NCBI GenBank assembly: GCA_021845835.1
Contig: JAJZVE010000362.1
Span: 1 to 5,467 of the forward strand
Reading direction: 5' to 3'
Length of the DNA stretch: 5,467 bases
Source of the DNA: Pseudomonadota bacterium
Lineage (GTDB): Bacteria > Pseudomonadota > Alphaproteobacteria > Acetobacterales > Acetobacteraceae
How positions within the stretch are numbered: position 1 is the stretch's first letter; every line of letters begins with the position of its first letter. The position numbers and the translations under genes were made by a program. The notes under the pieces are model-generated. The model did not search any database, was not told where the DNA came from, and saw only the letters and a program-made list of their open reading frames with translations. Shown one piece after another: positions 1-4,670 of this stretch.

Positions 1-637
1 GGATCACCGGCACCGGCACGATCTCCGTCCAGCGGTTCGGCCAGGCGGCGCGCGCGGCGCCGAGGATCGCCGCAGTCAGCACGTCGAGCGCGTCACGGCC
101 ATGCGCGATCGCGGCACTGGCCTGGGCGAATTCCTCCTCCAGCGTCACGCCGGGGGAGCGGTGGGAGGCGAAGCATACTTCCGGCGCGCGGCCACAGGCG
201 GTCTCGGCGAGCGCCTGCGCCACTTCGGCGGGAAGCGCGAAGGTAGGATGGGCGGTGAACACGGCGGCGAAGCGCGGGCGCTCCACCAGCGCGCGGAAGC
301 TGGCGAGCGGCACCGGGCTGTCGGCGGGGTCCGGGCGCACCAGCCGCTCGGCGAGCAGCGCCATCGCCCGCCGGCTGGCCGCCGGATCGGTGCCGCCGAC
401 ATAGGCGGCAAGCCGTTGTGCCCGGTCGGCGAAGGCGGCGTCGCGCAGGTGGCGCACCAGGGCCTCGACTTCCTCGGGCGTCATCGCACCGCTGTCGATG
501 CGGCGGGAAATGGCGAGCGCGATCGACAGCACCGGGTTGCCGAACGGATCGGCATCGTGGCTCTCGCGCGAACGCGCCGTCAGCGCCAGCAGGTCGCGGG
601 CGAGGGCGGGCACGGTCGCGAGGGCCGGATGCTGCAT
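1..637 (-). CDS. ppc: Phosphoenolpyruvate carboxylase family protein, N-terminal part (runs off the left edge)
   Basis: The minus strand is open from an ATG at 637-635 to the window edge, giving 212 complete codons and no stop. Residues 124-135 read AAVFTAHPTFAL. This matches the PEP carboxylase TAHPT motif around the catalytic histidine (His138 in the E. coli enzyme); here it is His130, a very similar distance from the N-terminus. The visible part ends in a short beta-like stretch, EIVPVPVI, at a place where the family continues into its substrate-binding core. PEP carboxylase is a cytoplasmic enzyme that adds bicarbonate to phosphoenolpyruvate to give oxaloacetate, refilling the TCA cycle. 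Two things are unusual: the Glu after HPT is Phe, and the arginines that usually follow are missing. This points to a divergent branch, which I believe exists in Rhodospirillales. The start has only a weak GGCGGG-like ribosome site. The family call is fairly secure; activity cannot be judged because most of the protein, including the C-terminal active-site residues, lies outside the window. Confidence 0.8.
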   Translation of the reverse strand, partial: MQHPALATVPALARDLLALTARSRESHDADPFGNPVLSIALAISRRIDSGAMTPEEVEALVRHLRDAAFADRAQRLAAYVGGTDPAASRRAMALLAERLVRPDPADSPVPLASFRALVERPRFAAVFTAHPTFALPAEVAQALAETACGRAPEVCFASHRSPGVTLEEEFAQASAAIAHGRDALDVLTAAILGAARAAWPNRWTEIVPVPVI

Positions 638-695
638 GTGCGAAGTCTGCCCGCCGCGCGCCCGTGGCGCAACGGTCTGCTGCGGCCGTGGGCGT
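638..695 (-). other. 58-base gap between the channel gene and the PEP carboxylase gene
   Basis: This short gap separates two genes read in the same minus direction, so they may share a transcript. It contains two arms, 659-667 and 686-694, that pair as a 9-bp stem with two G-U wobbles in plus-strand RNA. In the minus-strand transcript, the one expected, those two positions become A/C mismatches. I see no T-run terminator and no convincing promoter. The ribosome site for the downstream gene is weak. Confidence 0.4.
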
Positions 696-1676
696 TCAGT
701 CGCCCTCGTGCTCAGATCCGGGGCGCAGCCGCCGGCGGTGTTCGGATTCGGGGCCGCTGCCGCGCATGATTTCGGCAAATCCGAACAGCAGCAGCATCAG
801 CCCGCACACGACTTCCAGGCCCGAAAGCCCGCGCGCCAGCGGACTGACGGGGGTGATGTCGCCGTAGCCGACGGTCGATATGGTGACGACGCTGAAATAG
901 AGCGCGTCGGAGAAGCTCAGTGCCGCCGCGCGCCCATGCACGACGAACTGGCCCCCGCCCAGGGTCAGTTCGGCGATGCGGTAGAGGCAGGCGAACACGA
1001 TGACCAGCAGGGAGTAGAAGGTCAGGAATGCCATCGCCGGCATGACCAGCCGGTCGATCCGGCGGGACACGCCCTCGAACACCATCGCCACGTCCATCAT
1101 CAGCAGGATGACGTCGCGCTGCGCATGGACGACGGCGGCGGCGATCGTCGCCATGGCGACGACCAGCACCGCGCCCTGGCCCTGCGCCGGCAGCGCGAAG
1201 CGCGGCAGCACGAAGGACAGCGCGCCGACCAGCGCCGTGGTGGGGAGCCAGCGGGTCAGCCGCGGCAGGTGCGTCAGCTCCTGGCTGCGGCGGGCGCGGA
1301 TCATGGCGGCGACGCGGCGCCGCGCCAGGAAGCAGCGCAGCAGGAACGCCGCGACCGGCAGCGCCAGCGCGGCGACCGACGGCGCGAGCCCGGCGGCCGG
1401 GAAATTCGCGTCGTGGAAGAACACGAACATGCAGGCATAGACAGCGAGAAAATTCGCCATCGTGATGCCGAAATGCAGCCCGCCGGGGAACGCGAGGTAG
1501 AAGAAACCGAAGCTGGTGGCACAAATGCCCAGCGCCGCCAGCGCCAGCCGCCATTCCGCGCCAAGGGCGACGCAGACGAGGCCGACCAGGACCAGCGTGA
1601 AGCCGACCTGACGCACCCACGGACGGCCCAGTCGGGCGGCGGCGTGCGGGGCCGTCACGGGGCGGGGGTCGGGCAT
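696..1676 (-). CDS. Potassium channel family membrane protein (two-helix pore domain, TVGYGD filter)
   Basis: This 326-residue integral membrane protein carries the exact potassium selectivity filter TVGYGD at residues 268-273. It sits in a pore loop (about 251-275) flanked by helices at about 210-232 and 282-304, the Ion_trans_2 layout. Ahead of the pore are further hydrophobic segments, roughly at 22-40, 42-62, 70-88, 97-116, 145-160 and 168-184. A basic stretch with several Arg lies at 117-143. The likely role is selective potassium conduction across the inner membrane. No RCK/TrkA-N regulatory domain follows; the protein ends in a charged tail of about 20 residues (HRRRLRPGSEHEGD). The extra helices are not an obvious voltage sensor, since no regular S4-type Arg spacing is visible. 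ATG 1676 is the only plausible start: the frame stays open upstream across the intergenic region but has no ATG, GTG or TTG there. A weak GGGGGGTG ribosome site lies about 14 bases upstream. The family is secure; ion specificity and gating are inferred. Confidence 0.9.
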   Translation of the reverse strand: MPDPRPVTAPHAAARLGRPWVRQVGFTLVLVGLVCVALGAEWRLALAALGICATSFGFFYLAFPGGLHFGITMANFLAVYACMFVFFHDANFPAAGLAPSVAALALPVAAFLLRCFLARRRVAAMIRARRSQELTHLPRLTRWLPTTALVGALSFVLPRFALPAQGQGAVLVVAMATIAAAVVHAQRDVILLMMDVAMVFEGVSRRIDRLVMPAMAFLTFYSLLVIVFACLYRIAELTLGGGQFVVHGRAAALSFSDALYFSVVTISTVGYGDITPVSPLARGLSGLEVVCGLMLLLFGFAEIMRGSGPESEHRRRLRPGSEHEGD

Positions 1677-1741
1677 GCGCGCAAGCGTAACACCCCCCGG
1701 CTTGCCGGAGAACCGGGGCGGCGTGGTAGCGTGCCTCCGGC
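1677..1741. promoter_or_regulatory. Divergent intergenic region, probable promoters for the channel and DUF445 genes
   Basis: The channel gene and the DUF445 gene point away from each other across only 65 bases, so promoters for both must lie here or inside the opposing genes. I cannot assign firm -35/-10 boxes. A weak plus-strand candidate is TTGCCG at 1702-1707 with GTAGCG 18 bases later, which would start transcription almost at the DUF445 ATG. The region contains CCGG three times at an 8-base spacing (1697, 1705, 1713). Assignment is from gene arrangement, not from a clear promoter sequence. Confidence 0.5.
1697..1708. repeat. Perfect inverted repeat CCGGC-TT-GCCGG in the divergent region
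   Basis: Two perfect 5-base arms are separated by two bases, nested in a looser CCCCGG/CCGGGG pair (1695-1700 and 1713-1718). The position, midway between two divergent starts and overlapping the weak TTGCCG box, is what an operator for a dimeric regulator would show. Short GC palindromes are common by chance in DNA of this composition, so a binding function is only a possibility. Confidence 0.35.
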
Positions 1742-3043
1742 ATGGATATCGCCCCCTCTCTGCCTGCCGCGGCCGCGGACCTGGACGCGGACCGCGCGGC
1801 GCGGCGCACGCTCAACCGGCACAAGGCGTTCGCGACCGGACTGCTGCTGGTCATGGCGGTGCTGACGCTGGCCAGCTACGCGCTGCCGCCCGGCTTCGCG
1901 ACCGCGGTGCTGCAGGCCGCGGCGAAGGCCGGGTTCGTCGGCGGCATCGCCGACTGGTTCGCGGTGACGGCGCTGTTCCGCCATCCGCTCGGCCTGCCGA
2001 TCCCGCACACCGCCATCATTCCGGCGCAGAAGGCGCGGCTTGGCCGGGCGCTCGGGCGCTTCGTCGGCAACCATGTGTTCACCGCCGCCGAGGTGCGCCG
2101 CATCATCGGCCGCATCGACCTCGCCGGCATCGTGGCGCGGTTCCTGGCCGACCCGGCGGCGACGCGGCCGGCGGCGGAGGCGCTGGCGGGGATGCTGCCG
2201 CGCCTGCTCGCCAGCATCGAGGATGGCCGTGCCCGCCGCCTGCTTGCCCGCATCGTGCCGCGCGTGCTGGGCGGGCCGGCGGCCGGGCGGGTGGTGGCCG
2301 GGGCGCTGCGCAAGCTGATGGAGGGCGGGCGGCACCAGGAGGTGTTCGGCTTCATCCTGGCGCGCCTGAAGGTGGTGCTGGCCGAGCGCGAGGACGCGCT
2401 GCGCCGCGCCATCGAGGAACGGGTGCGCGAGCAGGGCGGGGTGCTGATCGGCTGGGCGCTCGGCGCCTCGATCGCGCGGCGGGTGCTGACGCAGGTGAAT
2501 GCCGAGCTTTCCAAAATGGAGGACGACGGCTCCGAGCTGCGCGCCGCGTTCGACGAGTGGATGCGCCGCGAGATCGCGCGCATCGAGGACGACCCCGCCC
2601 GCGCCGCGGAGATCGGCCGCGCGCTGCGCCGGGTGGTGACGCACGAGACCATCCAGGGCTGGGTGCGCGACGTGTGGTCGCGGCTGCGGCTGGCGCTGGA
2701 GGCGGACGCGACGCGGCCGAACGGGCACACGATCGCGGCGTTCGAGGGGGCGCTGGGCAATCTCGGCACGCTGCTCGCCGCCGATCCGCTGGCGCGCGGA
2801 CGGCTGCAGCAGGCGGTGGAAGGCGTGATCGCGACGCTGCTGCCATCCGCGCAGACGTCGGTGGCCGGGTTCATCGCCGAGGTGGTGGCGAACTGGGACG
2901 CGGCGACGATTACCGAGAAGCTGGAACTGCGCGTCGGCAGCGACCTGCAATATGTGCGCGTGAACGGCACGCTGGTCGGGTTCCTGGTGGGCGGGCTGCT
3001 CTACGCGCTGCTGCGCGCGACGTTCGGGCCGGTGGCGTTCTGA
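1742..3043 (+). CDS. DUF445 family (YjiN-like) membrane protein
   Basis: This 433-residue protein belongs to the DUF445 family, whose E. coli member is YjiN; its biochemical function is not established. The family hallmark is clear at residues 65-114: FVGGIADWFAVTALFRHPLG, then PIPHTAIIP and a GRFVGNHVF segment. A single N-terminal membrane helix lies at about 29-48 after a charged start (DADRAARRTLNRHK). A second hydrophobic segment at about 408-428 anchors the C-terminus. The long middle part is polar, alpha-helical in character and rich in Arg, Ala and Glu, for example the helix around 200-225. This suggests a large soluble domain between two anchors. An in-frame TAG at 1727-1729 means ATG 1742 is the first possible start. 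No Shine-Dalgarno sequence precedes it, so translation may be leaderless or weakly initiated. The J-domain gene follows 18 bases after the stop and is likely cotranscribed. The family call is firm, the role unknown. Confidence 0.92.
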   Translation: MDIAPSLPAAAADLDADRAARRTLNRHKAFATGLLLVMAVLTLASYALPPGFATAVLQAAAKAGFVGGIADWFAVTALFRHPLGLPIPHTAIIPAQKARLGRALGRFVGNHVFTAAEVRRIIGRIDLAGIVARFLADPAATRPAAEALAGMLPRLLASIEDGRARRLLARIVPRVLGGPAAGRVVAGALRKLMEGGRHQEVFGFILARLKVVLAEREDALRRAIEERVREQGGVLIGWALGASIARRVLTQVNAELSKMEDDGSELRAAFDEWMRREIARIEDDPARAAEIGRALRRVVTHETIQGWVRDVWSRLRLALEADATRPNGHTIAAFEGALGNLGTLLAADPLARGRLQQAVEGVIATLLPSAQTSVAGFIAEVVANWDAATITEKLELRVGSDLQYVRVNGTLVGFLVGGLLYALLRATFGPVAF

Positions 3044-3061
3044 GCGGCGCCGCGGCATGAC

Positions 3062-3502
3062 ATGATCTTCTTCCTGCTCGGCATCGCGACGCTGCTGGTG
3101 CTGATGGGCGCGCTGGGCGCGTTCTCGCGCGCGCAGATCGCCAGCATCAAGCAGTTCGGCCTGTGGGTGGTGGCGATCGGCGGGCTGCTGCTGGCGGTGC
3201 TGCTGCTGTTCACCGGCCGCGGCGCCACCGCGCTTGCCGCACTCGCCATGCTTGGCCCGCTGGTATGGAGCTGGATCGGCGAGACCCGCCCAAAGCGGCC
3301 AACCGCCCCGCCGCGGGGCCGCGCCCGCGCGGCGATGAGCCGGGCGGAGGCGTACGACGTGCTCGGGCTGGCGCCCGGCGCCAGCGAGGCGGAGATCCGT
3401 GCCGCGCACCGCCGCCTGATGCGCGCCGCGCACCCCGATGTCGGCGGCTCCGACTGGATCGCCGCGCGCATCAACCAGGCGCGCGATGTGCTGCTCGGAT
3501 GA
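3062..3502 (+). CDS. Membrane-anchored J-domain protein, Tim14/Pam18-like DnaJ family
   Basis: This 146-residue protein has two hydrophobic segments (about 1-20 and 32-50, with a further apolar stretch at 55-71), then a basic linker (RPKRPTAPPRGRARA). A C-terminal J domain spans about 95-146. The HPD tripeptide that stimulates the ATPase of DnaK/Hsp70 is at 124-126, after the helix EIRAAHRRLMRAA. After HPD the loop is very short (VGGSDWIAARINQARDVLL) and the protein ends there. That is the pattern of mitochondrial Tim14/Pam18 and its alphaproteobacterial relatives rather than of full-length DnaJ, and there is no Gly/Phe or zinc region. The likely role is to recruit DnaK to the inner membrane; its client is unknown. 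The ATG at 3062 lacks an obvious ribosome site, but the upstream stop is close and a two-codon ATG-ACA-TGA (3057-3065) overlaps it. This suggests translational coupling to the DUF445 gene. The J-domain call is secure; the Pam18 relationship is a motif-based inference. Confidence 0.9.
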   Translation: MIFFLLGIATLLVLMGALGAFSRAQIASIKQFGLWVVAIGGLLLAVLLLFTGRGATALAALAMLGPLVWSWIGETRPKRPTAPPRGRARAAMSRAEAYDVLGLAPGASEAEIRAAHRRLMRAAHPDVGGSDWIAARINQARDVLLG

Positions 3503-3504
3503 TC

Positions 3505-3520
3505 GCCGGCAGGTTCCGGC
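3505..3520 (+). terminator. Weak hairpin just after the J-protein stop, possible terminator
   Basis: GCCGG (3505-3509) and CCGGC (3516-3520) can pair around a 6-base loop, two bases after the stop codon. No T-run follows, so this is not a standard intrinsic terminator. It might protect the transcript end or be chance. A 12-base perfect palindrome, CGCGCCGGCGCG, lies further on at 3532-3543 with no loop. Confidence 0.25.
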
Positions 3521-3593
3521 CCAAACGACCGCGCGCCGGCGCGGGCGTTGATCCCGGGCACTTCGGGGGAGCGTTCGGCTTGCCTGTCACCGC

Positions 3594-3606
3594 CTGGCCA
3601 TGCCAG
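3594..3606. repeat. Inverted repeat CTGGC-CAT-GCCAG upstream of galU
   Basis: Perfect 5-base arms flank a 3-base spacer. It lies about 76 bases before the galU start and would suit a dimeric regulator site. No matching copy is visible at the other promoter region, so this is only a candidate. Confidence 0.3.
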
Positions 3607-3607
3607 T

Positions 3608-3636
3608 GATCCGCGGTGCCGCCGATCCGCCGTGCC
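3608..3636 (+). repeat. Tandem imperfect 13-base direct repeat in the galU leader
   Basis: GATCCGCGGTGCC (3608-3620) recurs as GATCCGCCGTGCC (3624-3636) with one mismatch and a 3-base spacer, a period of 16 bases. The core GTGCC appears a third time at 3649, 17 bases after the second copy. The three evenly spaced cores could be regulator half-sites on the DNA or a small local duplication. Confidence 0.5.
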
Positions 3637-3652
3637 CCGCGCGCCGGGGTGC
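3632..3652 (+). other. Stem-loop in the galU 5' leader
   Basis: In RNA, GUGCCCCG (3632-3639) pairs with CGGGGUGC (3645-3652) over 8 base pairs, two of them G-U wobbles, closing a 5-base CGCGC loop. It ends 29 bases before the GTG start and leaves the ribosome site free. It could affect transcript stability or translation, but nothing shows it is regulatory. Confidence 0.35.
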
Positions 3653-3667
3653 CGATCGACCCAGAAC

Positions 3668-3672
3668 GAGGA
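3668..3672 (+). promoter_or_regulatory. Ribosome binding site deciding the galU GTG start
   Basis: GAGGA ends 9 bases before the GTG at 3682, in the normal spacing range. It favours that start over the in-frame GTG at 3616, which lies inside the repeat region. An ATG at 3677 is out of frame. Confidence 0.65.
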
Positions 3673-3681
3673 CGTGATGCC

Positions 3682-4575
3682 GTGATCAAGCCGCTGCGCA
3701 AGGCCGTCCTGCCGGTCGCGGGACTCGGAACGCGCTTCCTTCCGGCGACCAAGGCGACCGCAAAGGAAATGCTGCCTGTCGTGGACAAGCCGCTGATCGA
3801 ATACGCGGTCGATGAGGCGCGCGCCGCGGGGATCGAGCAGTTCTGCCTCGTCACCGGCCGCGGCAAGACCGCGCTGGTCGAGCATTTCGACATCGCCTAC
3901 GAGCTGGAAGCGACGCTGAAGGAACGCGGCAAGCACAAGGAACTGCGCGACCTGCGGCGGAACCATCTGCCGCCCGGCGCGATCACCACCGTCCGCCAGC
4001 AGGAGCCGCTCGGCCTCGGCCACGCGATCTGGTGCGCGCGCGCCTTCATCGGCGACGATCCGTTCGCGATCCTGCTGCCCGACGACCTCGTGTTGTCCGA
4101 AACGCCGTGCATGAAGCAGCTCGCCGACGCCTATATGGAGACCGGCGGCTGCGTGGTGGCGGTGACCGAGGTGCCGCACGAGCACACCAGCCGCTACGGC
4201 ATCCTCAAGGTCGGGCGCGACGATGGGCGGCTGGTGGAGGTGCTCGGCCTGGTCGAGAAGCCGAAGCCGGAACTGGCGCCGTCCAACCTCTCGATCATCG
4301 GTCGCTACGTGCTGCTGCCGGAGGTGGTCGAGCATCTCGCCCGCATGGAGCGCGGCGCCGGCGGCGAGGTGCAGTTGACCGACGCGATGGCCAGGCTGAT
4401 CGGCCATGTGCCGTTCCACGGCCTGCGTTACGAGGGGCGCCGGTTCGACTGCGGCGACAAGGTCGGGTTCCTGGAGGCGCAGATCGCGTTCGCGCTGAAG
4501 CGGCCGGACATGGCGCCGGCGGTGCGCGCATTCCTGAAGTCGTACGTCGCCGAGGAGGCCGGGGCGGGGGGCTAG
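3682..4575 (+). CDS. galU: UTP-glucose-1-phosphate uridylyltransferase (UDP-glucose pyrophosphorylase)
   Basis: GalU makes UDP-glucose and pyrophosphate from UTP and glucose-1-phosphate in the cytoplasm, supplying glucosyl donors for polysaccharides, lipopolysaccharide and glycolipids. With the GTG start the protein has 297 residues, usual for bacterial GalU. The nucleotide-binding signature AVLPVAGLGTRFLPATK is at 8-24, followed by KEMLPVVDKPLIEYAVDEA. Further family motifs are QQEPLGLGHAI (106-116), the LLPDDLV metal/nucleotide site (131-137), SRYGIL (170-175), LVEKP (190-194), GRYVL (207-211) and GGEVQLTDA (227-235). No key motif is missing. An in-frame GTG at 3616 would add 22 Arg/Pro-rich residues unlike the family, so I reject it. 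The next gene, 95 bases on, encodes the mutase that can supply its substrate, and the two are probably coexpressed. The identification is very secure. Confidence 0.95.
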   Translation: MIKPLRKAVLPVAGLGTRFLPATKATAKEMLPVVDKPLIEYAVDEARAAGIEQFCLVTGRGKTALVEHFDIAYELEATLKERGKHKELRDLRRNHLPPGAITTVRQQEPLGLGHAIWCARAFIGDDPFAILLPDDLVLSETPCMKQLADAYMETGGCVVAVTEVPHEHTSRYGILKVGRDDGRLVEVLGLVEKPKPELAPSNLSIIGRYVLLPEVVEHLARMERGAGGEVQLTDAMARLIGHVPFHGLRYEGRRFDCGDKVGFLEAQIAFALKRPDMAPAVRAFLKSYVAEEAGAGG

Positions 4576-4670
4576 GCCGTCCGTCGCCTGTTGGGGCATG
4601 ATCGCGCCGAGGGCGTGACAGCGTGCGGCGCCGGGCCGGTGCGCGAGCCAGGGAACGGGGAGAGACGCCG
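4576..4670 (+). other. Intergenic gap between galU and the hexose-phosphate mutase gene
   Basis: These 95 bases contain no hairpin with a T-run, so galU is probably not terminated here and read-through into the mutase gene is likely. TTGGGG at 4591 with TGACAG about 20 bases later is too weak to call a promoter. The last 14 bases hold a good ribosome site. Confidence 0.4.
4657..4662 (+). promoter_or_regulatory. Ribosome binding site of the mutase gene
   Basis: GGGGAG, continuing as AGAG, ends 8 bases before ATG 4671. It is the strongest Shine-Dalgarno match in the window and fixes this start. Confidence 0.75.

Larger units (their letters stand above)
3503..3681 (+). promoter_or_regulatory. 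Intergenic leader region upstream of galU
   Basis: This is the largest non-coding stretch in the window at 179 bases, and it probably holds the galU promoter and leader. I find no clear sigma-70 pair: TTGATC at 3548 and TTGCCT at 3580 lack good -10 partners. It contains several structured elements: CTGGC-CAT-GCCAG at 3594-3606, an imperfect 13-base direct repeat at 3608-3636, and a stem-loop at 3632-3652. Function is inferred from position. Confidence 0.45.

Noticed and set aside
101..769. Plus-strand open frames opposite the PEP carboxylase gene
   Set aside because: They are shadows of the minus-strand coding frame that carries the TAHPT motif.
498..1865. Long plus-strand open frame across the channel gene
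   Set aside because: The translation is Arg/Gly/Gln/His-rich and featureless, whereas the minus strand encodes a channel with a perfect TVGYGD filter.
3044..3053. Palindrome GCGGCGCCGC between the DUF445 and J-protein genes
   Set aside because: It has no loop and no T-run, is short, and is expected by chance in GC-rich DNA.
1655..3433. Long minus-strand open frame opposite the DUF445 and J-protein genes
   Set aside because: Its translation is low-complexity Arg/His/Gln/Ala-rich with no domain, while the plus strand gives recognised families. It is a typical shadow in GC-rich DNA.
3532..3543. Perfect 12-base palindrome CGCGCCGGCGCG
   Set aside because: It has no loop and consists only of G and C, so it is likely by chance in this composition. 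It is not terminator-like.
3616..3681. Upstream GTG start for galU adding 22 residues
   Set aside because: The added residues are Arg/Pro-rich and not family-like, the start sits within a repeat, and GAGGA is correctly placed for the GTG at 3682.
4591..4621. Possible promoter TTGGGG with TGACAG before the mutase gene
   Set aside because: Neither box matches well enough, and read-through from galU explains expression.
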